Source: Labrenzia sp. PHM005
GTDB lineage: Bacteria; Pseudomonadota; Alphaproteobacteria; Rhizobiales; Stappiaceae
Direction: 5' to 3'
DNA: 64,000 nucleotides
NCBI RefSeq assembly: GCF_006517275.1
Contig: NZ_CP041191.1
Location: 5,389,001-5,453,000, forward strand
The translations under genes were made by a program, and so were the position numbers. Positions 50,959-60,936 of this stretch are shown one piece after another (within the stretch, counting starts at the first letter, position 1; each line of letters starts with the position of its first letter). The notes beneath the pieces were generated by a model. It was given only the letters and a program-made list of their open reading frames with translations, had not been told where the DNA came from and did no database searches.

Positions 50959-53454
50959 CTAGTCCTGGCCAGCTGTCACCCTTTTGCGATTGCCTGGCGC
51001 TGTACTAGGTGCCCTGTCTTCCCAGGCTTCTTTTCTGACGGCGGTGATTTTCATCGGGTCGGCATTCGGTCTGCCGAAGTAATAACCCTGTAGATTGTCG
51101 CATCCGAGGGTACGCAATGCGTCTACCTGGAATTGGCGTTCCACGCCCTCAGCCGTTACTTCCAGGCCAATATTGTGGGCCAAAGCAATTATCGCGGAGA
51201 TAATCGCCAACCCTTCACTCTGCTCTCCAATTTCATCAACGAAGGACTTGTCGATCTTTATTTTGTCAAAGTTATATTGGCGCAAATAGAGGAGTGATGA
51301 ATACCCTGTGCCGAAATCATCCAATGCAATCCGGATACCCATATCCTTCAACTGCTGCAATTTGTCGGATGCCGAACCAACATCTTTCAGAAAAACGGAT
51401 TCCGTGATCTCAAGCACCAGTCGCTCTCCGGGAAATCCAGTTTCCATCAATACGTCAGAAATCGTCTCCACCAGATTTGGGTCCATGAACTGGACCGCAG
51501 ACAGGTTGACCGCAACAGTTTCGAGATCCGGGCAGCGCGCCGCTATTCGACACGCTTTGTCCAGAACCCAAGCACCTAAGGGCAGAATTAAGCCTGCATG
51601 TTCCGCAATCGGTATGAAAACATCTGGTCCGACATCGCCTCGTTGTGGGTGCTGCCAGCGAACGAGAACTTCACTTGAGATGACTTTGCCCGATCGGGCG
51701 TCCACAATCGGCTGGAATTCAACATCGAGCTTGCCGTTTTCAAACGCTTCTCGCAGATCTGTTTCCAGCTCCCGGCGCTCGCGCACTTCCAGTTGCATTT
51801 CCTCGGCAAACGCCAAAGCCCGTCCTCGGCCGGTTTCCTTTGCTTTATAAAGCGCAATATCCGCTTCACGCATCAAATCGTCGACGGTACCGTTTGCATT
51901 GCAGAGACGGGTAAAGCCAACCGTCGCGCCTACAGCGAATTCCCGGTGGCAAATGGAAAAAGGTTTGCGGGCAACCTGGACAAGTTCATCGGCAAAAGCC
52001 TGTGCTTCCTCATCGCTGGCGAAACTACCGAGCGCTGCAAATTCATCGCCACCAAAACGGGCAAGAACCGTCCGTCCTTCGCTAATGGATGTGAACCGTT
52101 TGGCCACCTGTTTCAGCAGCTCATCGCCGGCGGGATGTCCGCTTGTATCGTTGACAACTTTGAAGTTATCGAGATCGATAAGAAACAATGTTAGCGATTT
52201 ATCACCGCTCTTCATTTGTTCGGCGAGCATCTCTTCAGACCGGTTCAAGAACCAGCTGCGATTGGCAATTCCAGTCAGGGAATCTTGTTCGGCCAACTGG
52301 GTAATCAAGGCATTTGCCCGGCGAACGTCAGTGATATCGGAGCCGACCCCCCGAAACCCGCAGAAGGTTCCTTGATCGTCATAAAGTGGCGCCCCTGCCA
52401 AAGACCACCAACGCTCTTCACCCTTTACGTCAACACCGATTTCCAGCGCCCGGAATGCGGACTTGCTCTCGATTGCAGCCGACAAAGTTTCCGCAGCACA
52501 GTGCGCTTCCGGCAAATTTAAGGAACTTGCCAGATCGGTGATTTGCATGGCTCGAAGTTCTTTGAAACTGCGGCCGGCGACTGTTGAGAACCGGATGGAG
52601 ATGTTGCTAATCCGTCCCAACGCATTGGTTTCCCAAAGCCAATCGCTGTCTTTTTCTTCAATCTCGTTCATCATCAGCGAGATCAGATCGCCGCGCTGAC
52701 GGAGCTCGCTTTCGGCGAGAAAATTTGATGTGAAAAGCCAGCTCGTCGATGCGACGCTGCCGATGATAATCAATGCAAAACTGGTTAGAAGGGTTATCAG
52801 AACCCAAGGCTGCGGTATGTCGGCTGTGACGAGACACGCTACACCGACACTGTAAAGAACCAGAAGCCAACGGAAGGCTGCTTGCGGCACAGTCGCTAAC
52901 GCAAAACCACCACCACAAATCATTCCAATCGTCACAATGGACGACACCCAGAATTCGAAAACATCTCCAAAGGATAAAGCGGCGACCGGGACGACGGCCC
53001 ACACTGCACTGAGGATCGTTGCATGCCGGACGGCTCGGGCAATGACTTTCGCTGAAGCTTGTTCAATTGGCCGCCGATTAAACTTGCGCCATTGGAGCGC
53101 CATCTGAAACAAAATACCAGCGACGGCCAAGAACCAGGCGAGAACAAGTCCGATTGGAACCGCAGCAAATCCGACGGCAACCAACGCCATTGCGTTGATC
53201 AGATTGCCCGCAATCATCAGTGGCGTTAAACGCAAGACGTTGGAGACTTGAGCGGCACGAACCCGCCGCATCACGGCTTCGTCTACGACCGGATATCCGA
53301 ACGCCATGAGAAACGGCCGAATTGGTGTTTTTCGATAAGGGAGTACCTTGCGCCGCGTACTCCGGCGGCTCAAACGCCAGATTTGTCTTGCCGGGTTCAA
53401 AATCGCCAGCAAAATCACCTGGAGAATGGTTTTCCAGTGTGCGGCCAACCGCAT
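50959..53454 (-). CDS. Membrane GGDEF-EAL protein with PAS domain
   Basis: An 831-residue c-di-GMP enzyme: N-terminal membrane region of about six helices (residues about 70-250), PAS (about 260-380), GGDEF (about 385-545; RFGGDEF intact) and EAL (about 555-810). In the GGDEF part the RxxD inhibitory site is absent (EGRT at that place). In the EAL part the signature is EVLVRW, with NLSAVQF, DDFGTGYSSL, KIDKSFV and AEGVE retained, so phosphodiesterase activity is likely. The ATG at 53454 follows GCGGAG; the TTG at 53478 is rejected. It lies between the CrbS-like kinase and CrbR-like regulator genes. Confidence 0.92.
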   Translation of the reverse strand: MRLAAHWKTILQVILLAILNPARQIWRLSRRSTRRKVLPYRKTPIRPFLMAFGYPVVDEAVMRRVRAAQVSNVLRLTPLMIAGNLINAMALVAVGFAAVPIGLVLAWFLAVAGILFQMALQWRKFNRRPIEQASAKVIARAVRHATILSAVWAVVPVAALSFGDVFEFWVSSIVTIGMICGGGFALATVPQAAFRWLLVLYSVGVACLVTADIPQPWVLITLLTSFALIIIGSVASTSWLFTSNFLAESELRQRGDLISLMMNEIEEKDSDWLWETNALGRISNISIRFSTVAGRSFKELRAMQITDLASSLNLPEAHCAAETLSAAIESKSAFRALEIGVDVKGEERWWSLAGAPLYDDQGTFCGFRGVGSDITDVRRANALITQLAEQDSLTGIANRSWFLNRSEEMLAEQMKSGDKSLTLFLIDLDNFKVVNDTSGHPAGDELLKQVAKRFTSISEGRTVLARFGGDEFAALGSFASDEEAQAFADELVQVARKPFSICHREFAVGATVGFTRLCNANGTVDDLMREADIALYKAKETGRGRALAFAEEMQLEVRERRELETDLREAFENGKLDVEFQPIVDARSGKVISSEVLVRWQHPQRGDVGPDVFIPIAEHAGLILPLGAWVLDKACRIAARCPDLETVAVNLSAVQFMDPNLVETISDVLMETGFPGERLVLEITESVFLKDVGSASDKLQQLKDMGIRIALDDFGTGYSSLLYLRQYNFDKIKIDKSFVDEIGEQSEGLAIISAIIALAHNIGLEVTAEGVERQFQVDALRTLGCDNLQGYYFGRPNADPMKITAVRKEAWEDRAPSTAPGNRKRVTAGQD

Positions 53455-53817
53455 GTTTACTCCGCTACTACACCCCAAAATGCCTGCGCTTCCTCAGGCG
53501 CATACACAGCCTAAATGGCCGCCTCTGAAATTACGGTAAAGGAAAGCAACCTCAGGAGAATATTTTTGAGTATTCAACAAATAGTTCCGAAAGAGACCTT
53601 TGCGGAAACACGGTTGCAGCAACTTAGAAAATAGAAAAACCCACACCCTACCCAAAAGTTGAAAGTATGAGCATTGTATATAAGATGGCCATCCCTGCGG
53701 CTCTTGCCGCAGGCCAACGACTGCAGTCACAAGTGGCGAAACGCCTACAGTATGTGCTTATACGGCGAACGAGCCGTCAAATTGCAGGCTTGAATCCGCC
53801 AACAATTGATTTCTCGC
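53455..53817. other. Intergenic region with one GC-rich hairpin
   Basis: About 360 bases upstream of the GGDEF-EAL gene. It is AT-rich near 53550-53660. CTGCGGC-TCTT-GCCGCAG (53695-53712) forms a small perfect hairpin without a T-run. A short frame on the + strand from 53667 runs into the next gene and shows no family; I do not call it. Confidence 0.5.
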
Positions 53818-54498
53818 TTAAAGATCGGCAGCTTCTGAGGTTTCTCCGCCGATTTGCCACTGACCGGCTTCTATTTTGGAGGCAGCAATCACGGCTTGGG
53901 TGCGGCTTTCGACACCTAGTTTTTGCAAGATAGCCGACACATGCGCCTTAACTGTCGCTTCAGACACCGACAGCTCATATGCGATTTGCTTGTTCAGCAA
54001 CCCTTCTGACAACATCATCAGAACACGGACTTGCTGCGGAGTCAGTGTTGCAAGCCTTTGCACCAAGTCGCCTGCGCCATCATCAGCTGTGAGATCGACA
54101 TCCGGAGGTGTCCAAACGCTTCCTGACATGACTTCTGCAATCGCCTGACGAATGACTTCAATACCATGCGATTTCGGAATAAACCCGGACGCACCGAACT
54201 CCATCGACCGCCGGATCGCCTGTGGATCTTCATTGGCGGACACCACCACAACCGGCACACCGGAGTATTGGGCCCGGAGATACATCAGGCCTGAAAATCC
54301 GCGCATTCCCGGCATGGTCAGATCCAAAAGGATCAGGTCGACGTCGCCATCTTTTTCCAACAGTGCGGTGACATCTTCAAGCGCGCCTGCCTCAACAATC
54401 GAAGCCTGCGGATATTGAGATTCGAGCGTTTGGCGCAGAGCTCCGCGGAACAATGGATGATCATCTGCAATAACAAAGCGATATGTTGGCGCCGACAC
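53818..54498 (-). CDS. LuxR/NarL-type response regulator, CrbR/ErdR-like
   Basis: A 226-residue regulator: receiver (about residues 5-125; FVIADDHPLFRGALRQTLE, Asp in LILLDLTMPGMRGFSGLMYLR, Lys in FIPKSHG) and C-terminal HTH (about 150-210; LTPQQVRVLMMLSEGLLNKQIAYELSVSEATVKAHVSAIL). GFSGLMYLRAQY followed by PVVVVSANEDPQAIRR closely recalls CrbR/ErdR, the partner of CrbS, which activates acetyl-CoA synthetase genes; that similarity is from memory. A GTG start at 54498 is used, with GGGAGG eight bases upstream. Confidence 0.88.
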   Translation of the reverse strand: MSAPTYRFVIADDHPLFRGALRQTLESQYPQASIVEAGALEDVTALLEKDGDVDLILLDLTMPGMRGFSGLMYLRAQYSGVPVVVVSANEDPQAIRRSMEFGASGFIPKSHGIEVIRQAIAEVMSGSVWTPPDVDLTADDGAGDLVQRLATLTPQQVRVLMMLSEGLLNKQIAYELSVSEATVKAHVSAILQKLGVESRTQAVIAASKIEAGQWQIGGETSEAADL

Positions 54499-54966
54499 GT
54501 TCTATTCCTCCCAGTGCCGCCTATTCGAAGGCAGTATTGAACAAACCGGAGCTTGCGCATCCTCCTGGCGCAAACAGGTAACGTTCCAATACCGTCTAGT
54601 AGGCCGCGTGGTTTGTATTTATTGAAAGTATGTGCCTCATTCAGACCTTGAAAGTCAAACCCTCTATAGGCCTAGAATCTAAGCCACACCGCATGACGCA
54701 CAATTTACCACACCCAAGGGTTGCTATGCGTTATATAAAATTCAACGCAACTATACTTCCCCTTATACGGGAAACTCCCTGCGGAACGCAACTGGAGCCT
54801 ACGGTTGGCACAGATTAACCAAGAAGCAAACTGACATAAGCGCTGCGGAATACAACTCATTTTTCCACAGGAGACGAGCCTCTCGAATAAACACTTCAAA
54901 AACCATTGAAACTACAATAGCTTCTCAGCACAGAAATTCCTTTTTTAAGATCAAAGCTTCGATACC
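54499..54966. other. Intergenic region, nothing recognised
   Basis: About 470 bases between the divergent CrbR-like and thioesterase genes. It is moderately AT-rich. I find no convincing ORF, hairpin terminator, RNA gene or repeated operator; it must hold the two promoters. Confidence 0.5.
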
Positions 54967-55836
54967 ATGGCGCTGCACCCAACCCTTTATTCCTTCACCA
55001 ACCGGTGGGAATGCGATGAAAACGATCATCTAAACGTTCAGTTCTACTTCAGCCGGTTCGATGAAGCTGATCAGCAATTCCGGTTGATCACCGGCCTGAG
55101 CGATGCTCTGGTAGGTGCCCGCAGGGTTCGGCATGTGCGCTATCATAAGGAGCTGCGCACAGGTGATTTGATCACCGTTCATTCAGGCATCGCGTTCGAT
55201 GGGCCGCATATGCTGACGGTCGTTCACGAATTGCGAAATGCCGGAACCGGTGACTTGAGCGCAACGGCTATTGACGGCTATGAGCCCAGCGCCAGCACAG
55301 TCAAATCTCTGCGTCAGAGGTTCAAGGATCACCAATGTCCCATGAGCGAACTGGCCTCACCTCGCGGTCTGCCTGCAAGTCCGGCGAACAACAAACCGGC
55401 TTTGGATAAGCTTTTGCAGAACGGTGGCGGTTTGTGCTTCCGCGGAACAGTGCTTCCACGGCACGTCAATGCGGACGGGAAGGCAGATGATCAATTCGCG
55501 CTCGCCTGCTGTACAGATGCAGTCCCTCATGTATGGGAACGCAGCCCACTGACCCACACCTATCTGAGCGAACATAATCTCGGCCGTGTCGCAATGGAGA
55601 TGAAGCTGATTTGGCACACGCCACTTAAATCGGGCGACGCTATCGTTGTCGCCTCCGGCTTTACCGGCGCTCAGGCAAAGACGTTCGGTATGCGGCACCA
55701 CATATATGAAAGCCGCACAAGCCGGTTAGCTGCAACATTGGATGTCGTTGCCCTGGCAATGGATCTTGATGCCCGGAAAGCGATTGAACTGCCTGAGGCA
55801 GCGCGCAAGGCGATTGCAAAAATACAGCTAGACTGA
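54967..55836 (+). CDS. Thioesterase-like double hotdog protein
   Basis: A 289-residue protein with two hotdog-like halves. The first begins FTNRWECDENDHLNVQFYFSRFDEADQQF, close to the 4-hydroxybenzoyl-CoA thioesterase motif with its Asp in DENDHLN; the second is LSEHNLGRVAMEMKLIWHTPLKSGDAIVV. Such proteins hydrolyse acyl-CoA or acyl-ACP thioesters, or have lost activity. No neighbour gives the substrate. No ribosome site is visible before the ATG, so the start is uncertain, but the N terminus has a normal length for the fold. Confidence 0.75.
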   Translation: MALHPTLYSFTNRWECDENDHLNVQFYFSRFDEADQQFRLITGLSDALVGARRVRHVRYHKELRTGDLITVHSGIAFDGPHMLTVVHELRNAGTGDLSATAIDGYEPSASTVKSLRQRFKDHQCPMSELASPRGLPASPANNKPALDKLLQNGGGLCFRGTVLPRHVNADGKADDQFALACCTDAVPHVWERSPLTHTYLSEHNLGRVAMEMKLIWHTPLKSGDAIVVASGFTGAQAKTFGMRHHIYESRTSRLAATLDVVALAMDLDARKAIELPEAARKAIAKIQLD

Positions 55837-55900
55837 AATAGGCGATTACATTTGGCTTAAAATGCTGATTTGAGCCAAACGCTCAGAAAGCGGTAACTGA

Positions 55901-56440
55901 TTAGTTGCCGCTGCTGTCCAAATCCTTTTGTAGCTCACGCACCATGCCAAAGAAACGCCGCATGGCTGTTTCAGTAAAACTCAACACCTTATCAAGTTCT
56001 TCTTCGTCTTCAGCAGTCAGTTTTGAGGATCCATCCTCTGGAATCTTTTTGTCCACGGGGCGATCGACCGCAGATCCAGGGGGCAATGGAATGCCGCTGT
56101 CTTCTTTGCCAGCTTCCAGCGTCTCCAAACGTGCTGTCAAATTTTCCACTTCAGCAGCCAACGCATTGATTTCCGCAAGATAAGCCTCTTCCGCAAGCGG
56201 GACCGGATTACACCGCCAGTTGGCATTTTTTTGCCGGCAAATCGAGACAGTTCCATTTTGCCGGTCCACTCGGAGAATATCGCCGTCGGCAGCGACCAAT
56301 GAAAAACGGTCGCTATCCCCTTCGGTTACCGCCTCAACAGCTTCAGGCGTAACTTCTGTTTCCGCCCGAACAGGTCCTGCTGCGAGAACTCCGGCACCAG
56401 CTAAAACCAAAATGGCTGCCGAGAAGTATGCGCGAGCCAT
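55901..56440 (-). CDS. Secreted protein with short coiled coil, function unknown
   Basis: A 179-residue protein with a signal peptide (MARAYFSAAILVLAGAGVLA, cleavage near VRAET). The mature part has a short strand-rich section (SDRFSLVAADGDILRVDRQNGTVSICRQ with CRQKNANWRC, two Cys that could pair), a coiled coil (LAEINALAAEVENLTARLETLEAG), a Pro/Asp-rich linker and a final amphipathic helix (ELDKVLSFTETAMRRFFGM). I recognise no family. AGGAGA precedes the ATG. Periplasmic or membrane-associated location is likely. Confidence 0.75.
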   Translation of the reverse strand: MARAYFSAAILVLAGAGVLAAGPVRAETEVTPEAVEAVTEGDSDRFSLVAADGDILRVDRQNGTVSICRQKNANWRCNPVPLAEEAYLAEINALAAEVENLTARLETLEAGKEDSGIPLPPGSAVDRPVDKKIPEDGSSKLTAEDEEELDKVLSFTETAMRRFFGMVRELQKDLDSSGN

Positions 56441-56560
56441 AATACGTGTCTCCTAAAAACTGTTTGAAGATACACGCCGCTTGGCGCGATCAAACTACCG
56501 TTGCCACATTTCCATGGCCAAAGCACGGCCAGTTTAGACGTTTGTCACCGGGAACATACA

Positions 56561-58225
56561 TCAACCTGCCACATCAGACCGGTGATCGAGCAACTTTTCA
56601 AGGGTTTCCAGACGATCAGCTTCGCCAGCAGGCTTATCCCAGCGGATCCGTGAAATTCGCGGAAAACGCATCGCCACGCCGGACTTGTGACGGCTGGATT
56701 TGTTCAAACCTTCAAATGCAACTTCCAAAACCAGCCCGAAATCGTGACCAAATCGCACTTCGCGAACTGGGCCGAAACGGTTCGTCGTATTGGCACGCAC
56801 AAACCGGTCAATTTGCTGCAGCTCTTCATCTGTAAATCCAAAATAGGCTTTGCCCACGGGCACCAGCCCTTCACCTTCCAGACCATCCCGCCAGACGCCA
56901 AACGTGTAGTCGGAATAAAACGATGATCGCTTGCCATGCCCTCGCTGCGCATACATCAACACCGCATCGATAAGATGCGGATCTTGTTTCCACTTGAACC
57001 AGAGGCCTTTTGGGCGCCCACCGGCATAGGGCGCATCAAGCTTCTTGAGCATTACCCCTTCAACTGCTGCGGCATCATCGGGGCCCAGAAATGCGTCGGG
57101 ATTGCTGCGCGCCTCTGTAATTTCATCCCATGTATTAACATTTACGAGTGGCGAAATATCGATCTTGGGATGCGATATGTCTTCAACAAAACCTTCCAAC
57201 CTTGTCCGCCGGTCCGCAAATGAGAACCCGCGCAGGTCTTCACCATTCAGCGTCAGCAGATCGTATGCACGGATTGCCGCGGGAAATTCACGCTGAAGTT
57301 TCGGGCCCGCCGTCTTTCTGTTGAGACGTTTTTGAAGGTCGCCAAAAGGCCGAACTTTACCGTCTGCAATGACCAGCAACTCGCCGTCAATGCAGCCGTC
57401 AAAAGTCATCGCCTCCAAGACATCTGGGAAAGCTCTCGAAATGTCGTCTCCGGTCCGGCTGAACAACCGGCGAACCTCTGTCCCATCCTCCGCAAGCCCT
57501 GCCGCCGCCTGAATGCGGATGCCGTCCCATTTCCATTCAACGGCAAAATCGGTTGCTTCAAGCTGATCTGGGTCTCGATCTGCATCAAGAGGGTGGGCCA
57601 GCATGACGGGTCGGAAGGGTGCTGGGTCCAGATTGTCCGGGCGCTCTCCTTTGCCCTCGGCCCAGGCAAATAGGGTTTCATAGGGCGGCTTCAGACCGAA
57701 CCAAACCTCTTCGATATCTGAAACTTTCAATCTTCCAAGGCCCGCAAGCGCCGTTTTAGCCAACCGCGCTGAGACACCGACCCGCAGCCCACCGGTCACC
57801 AACTTGAGGAGCGCCCAGCGCCCGGTTTCATCCAAGTGGTCCAACCAATTGGTCAGCAATCGCGGTACGTCGGTCTTGCCCGCATTTTCCAACGCATCAA
57901 CCACGTCAGCCAGTTTTACTTCGTCTGTCTGTTTTTCCGTGTCCACACCAGTTGGAGACGGCCACATCAATGCGATGGTTTCTGACAAGTCTCCGACAAA
58001 ATCATAAGAGAGCGCAAAGAGCTGGGGATCGGAGCGCTCCCCTATGAGCGATTTTAAAACTGCGGGTTTTGCGTGTTTAAACTTTAGATCGCGTGTCAAC
58101 GCTGCAAGCGCAAATCCCCTGTCGGGATCGGGAACACTTTTGAAATAGCTGACCAATAGCGCTTCTTTTGCAAGGCGCCTTGGTTCCAGTGACAGCCGGT
58201 CCAGGAGTTGAGAAAAAGCACGCAT
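56561..58225 (-). CDS. ATP-dependent DNA ligase
   Basis: A 554-residue ligase that seals nicks using ATP. The N-terminal domain (about residues 1-200) is followed by the nucleotidyltransferase motif EWKWDGIRIQ (adenylated Lys near 232), LFSRTGDDISRAFPDV, CIDGELLV, EGVMLKKLDAPYAGGRPKGLWFKWKQ and an OB-fold to the end. The N terminus MRAFSQLLDRLSLEP matches the bacterial family implicated in cisplatin/DNA damage response, so the ATG at 58225 was preferred over a TTG at 58258. In many bacteria this ligase is clustered with an exonuclease, a DEXH helicase and PdeM; none of those partners is in this window. Confidence 0.92.
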   Translation of the reverse strand: MRAFSQLLDRLSLEPRRLAKEALLVSYFKSVPDPDRGFALAALTRDLKFKHAKPAVLKSLIGERSDPQLFALSYDFVGDLSETIALMWPSPTGVDTEKQTDEVKLADVVDALENAGKTDVPRLLTNWLDHLDETGRWALLKLVTGGLRVGVSARLAKTALAGLGRLKVSDIEEVWFGLKPPYETLFAWAEGKGERPDNLDPAPFRPVMLAHPLDADRDPDQLEATDFAVEWKWDGIRIQAAAGLAEDGTEVRRLFSRTGDDISRAFPDVLEAMTFDGCIDGELLVIADGKVRPFGDLQKRLNRKTAGPKLQREFPAAIRAYDLLTLNGEDLRGFSFADRRTRLEGFVEDISHPKIDISPLVNVNTWDEITEARSNPDAFLGPDDAAAVEGVMLKKLDAPYAGGRPKGLWFKWKQDPHLIDAVLMYAQRGHGKRSSFYSDYTFGVWRDGLEGEGLVPVGKAYFGFTDEELQQIDRFVRANTTNRFGPVREVRFGHDFGLVLEVAFEGLNKSSRHKSGVAMRFPRISRIRWDKPAGEADRLETLEKLLDHRSDVAG

Positions 58226-58308
58226 GGATTCACATAGCCGGATCGGGGCCTCGGTCAAAACCCCTACCGGCTATATGTTTTTGACAGTCTCCAGATCAAG
58301 TGCCGGGA

Positions 58309-60630
58309 TCAGGCCGCATCACTTAAGGCAACTTCGTTTGAAATGCGCTGCAGGCCAGCGGCATCCTCGCGGATCCATTTCACGACCATCGGCACCTGCG
58401 CGCCTGAGAAGTCCACATATGTTAGGCGCATGCCTTCTTTGATTCCCGGAAAAACGATAACGCCAACTCCGCCATCCGAGCTGTTCACCAACCGCGTAGA
58501 ATGTTCCAACCCATCTTCGGAGATTAACGTGATTTTCTGTCCTTGTTCCTGCTTTCGGCTCGCCCGGCGGCGTTCTTCGACATCGTGAGCCATTTGTTCA
58601 AGGAACCCCTCGATACCGGTCGACATCTGGTCCGCGACATTTTTCACAGCCACTGCAATTTCATCCACCGTTTGCGCTTCACCTGCAGTCGCCTGAATCG
58701 CTTGATCCACGGTTTCTGCGCTTGTCACCGCATTTGCAGTCTCACTGGCAGCCATTGTAATGCTTTGCGTAATCTCGTGCGTGGCAATGCTTTGCTCATC
58801 AACAGCGCTTGTGATGGCGCCTGTGACTTCACTAATGAGCTCAATGGATCCAGAGATCTTGCGAATGGAGTCAACAGCCTCGCTTGTCAAACCTTGGACC
58901 GAAGAAATCTGATTGGATATCTCTTCTGTCGCTTTTGCCGTCTGTGTCGACAGCTCTTTCACTTCTGCTGCGACAACTGCAAACCCTTTACCAGCATCGC
59001 CGGCGCGGGCGGCTTCGATTGTGGCGTTGAGCGCCAACAGGTTGGTTTGTTCTGCAATCGCCCGGATCATCTCAACGACCGTACCGATTTTTTCGACCGC
59101 GTCCGCCAGACTGGAAACATTACCATCCGTTTGCTTGGCTATTCCAGTAGCGTCGCTGATAACATCGGTTGCCCGTCCGGCTTGATTGAGAATTTCCTGA
59201 ATGGCAGCCGACATTTCCTCGGCGGCGGCTGCAACCGTCTGCACATTGTTAGATGACGATTCAGAAGCCCCTTTTGCTTCACCAGCTGCGGAAGACGCAT
59301 CCTGGGAGATATGACGGACGCGCGAAGCAATATCCGTCATCTGACTGGTCTTATCGTCGACGTCTCCGGTAACGCTCGCCATCAGGTTTCGGAATTTCTC
59401 TATCAACTCCTCGACGTGGTTTTGACGCATCCGTTCGCGATCACGTTCCTTGGCCGCCTCCATTTCAAGGGCTGCACGCACTCGGGCGTTTTCCTGAAAG
59501 ACTTCGCCGGCTCGAGCGAGATCGCCGATAACATCGGCCCGGTTCAAGAACGGCATCTTAAAGTCCAAAGCACCTTCGGCGATATCTACCAACTTGCCGG
59601 CCAGTTTCGCCAAAGTGTTGTTTACTTTGCGGATCTGCCAGACACAAAGGCCAAGAGTGAGCAGGACAACAAAAACCGTTTCCCAGACCACCATCATGAA
59701 GTGCTGGTTGGCGCTGTCAGCAAGTTCCTGGGCCCGTTTTTCGCCTGCGTAAAGCATCTCAAGAGACGCATTGCGCATCAAATTAAGCCGTTCGGTTGCC
59801 TTACCAAACCAGACCGAGCCATCAATACCCTGTCCATCTTTTGTTTCCGGTAAGGTTCGAAGAACCTTGCGCCATTCTACGACTTGAGAAACCGCTGGTC
59901 CTGAAACCATCTGGTCGAACAACTCAATATGGTGTGGGAAGGCGATCTCTCTGAAGTCTTTGAGAAAGGCGTTTTCAACTGACAAGCGATCGAAGTATGC
60001 CAAAAACCGTTCTTTTGGCACGTCTCCGGTTTTTCCGACAATCGTGAACAGTTGACCACCAATCGCACGTTCAAGGCCGCCCGCCTCAATAGCTTCCGTT
60101 AACAGGAGAAACGGTGACATATCTTGCGCGTATTCACTGTCTGCGCTTGCTTGAACGCCCGCCCAAATCAGAGCAACCAATTGGCGGATGTTGCCTGAAT
60201 AAAATGCAAGGTTCTTGGAGCCATTGATACTCTTGTTATCAATCCCGCTGCGGTGTTGACCGATGGCATTAAGGTGATTTGCCATCTCCCGGGCCTTTTC
60301 CAAAACCACCTTGTTGTGAACAGAGAAACCAGCAACAGCGGTCTGAAAGTCCTCAACAGCCTTGTCCGTCGCTTTCCGCTGTTCTGCCAAGAGTTTTTTG
60401 GGGTTGTCCGCATATCCGGTCGCGATCATCACCGCCGTCCGGCCACGCTCTTTCTGCAACTCGTGAATGACTGCTTCCGACCGTTCCGCCATCACTGCTT
60501 TTGGAAGGATATCAGATGCGATACGGCTTTCATTTTGCGCTTCATAAAGTGCGATGAAACTTTGAAATAAAAAAGCCAGCAGCGGAACAATCGCAAGCAA
60601 CGCGATCTGAGCACGAATTGATTTGAACAT
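58309..60630 (-). CDS. Methyl-accepting chemotaxis protein with NIT sensor and C-terminal PilZ domain
   Basis: A 773-residue chemoreceptor. N-terminal helix [20 protein letters not shown], a periplasmic NIT (nitrate/nitrite-sensing type) all-helical domain (about 40-305; [21 protein letters not shown]), second helix near 310-330, HAMP, signalling domain with the hairpin [34 protein letters not shown], and a C-terminal PilZ domain (about 680-773; RRRASR, then NSSDGGVGV). PilZ binds c-di-GMP, so the receptor may be tuned by this messenger, as described for Azospirillum Tlp1. Ligand unknown. The ATG at 60630 follows GGGGA; a TTG upstream is rejected. Confidence 0.92.
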   Translation of the reverse strand: MFKSIRAQIALLAIVPLLAFLFQSFIALYEAQNESRIASDILPKAVMAERSEAVIHELQKERGRTAVMIATGYADNPKKLLAEQRKATDKAVEDFQTAVAGFSVHNKVVLEKAREMANHLNAIGQHRSGIDNKSINGSKNLAFYSGNIRQLVALIWAGVQASADSEYAQDMSPFLLLTEAIEAGGLERAIGGQLFTIVGKTGDVPKERFLAYFDRLSVENAFLKDFREIAFPHHIELFDQMVSGPAVSQVVEWRKVLRTLPETKDGQGIDGSVWFGKATERLNLMRNASLEMLYAGEKRAQELADSANQHFMMVVWETVFVVLLTLGLCVWQIRKVNNTLAKLAGKLVDIAEGALDFKMPFLNRADVIGDLARAGEVFQENARVRAALEMEAAKERDRERMRQNHVEELIEKFRNLMASVTGDVDDKTSQMTDIASRVRHISQDASSAAGEAKGASESSSNNVQTVAAAAEEMSAAIQEILNQAGRATDVISDATGIAKQTDGNVSSLADAVEKIGTVVEMIRAIAEQTNLLALNATIEAARAGDAGKGFAVVAAEVKELSTQTAKATEEISNQISSVQGLTSEAVDSIRKISGSIELISEVTGAITSAVDEQSIATHEITQSITMAASETANAVTSAETVDQAIQATAGEAQTVDEIAVAVKNVADQMSTGIEGFLEQMAHDVEERRRASRKQEQGQKITLISEDGLEHSTRLVNSSDGGVGVIVFPGIKEGMRLTYVDFSGAQVPMVVKWIREDAAGLQRISNEVALSDAA

Positions 60631-60936
60631 AACAATCCCCAAACAGAAAACCCGCCCCAAATAACGCTAGGTAAAGTTAAGAAAATATATAAACCTGAGG
60701 ATGAAAAATTGTCGCACCGTATACCATTGATATTATCTACGAGGCACAGCCGAAACACCCCTAAACAACACTGTTAGTTTTTACATCTCTGCAAAAAATT
60801 CGTGCAATTCCTGCAGGTAGACGCGGCAGATGAAAGCCTGTATAAGCCGCGCTCCATAAGGGCCGGCATGGTGATGGCCCGATCCGGTAGACTGCTGACT
60901 GGTATGCAGATGATCCGGAGCAGTTGAAAGATTCCT

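Noticed and set aside
53667..53933. Possible 88-residue protein upstream of the CrbR-like gene
   Set aside because: It runs antisense into the regulator's 3' end, with no ribosome site and no family.
60631..60936. Possible small gene or RNA upstream of the DEAD-box helicase
   Set aside because: The region has only a weak GGGCC/GGCCC hairpin and very short frames; nothing supports a gene.
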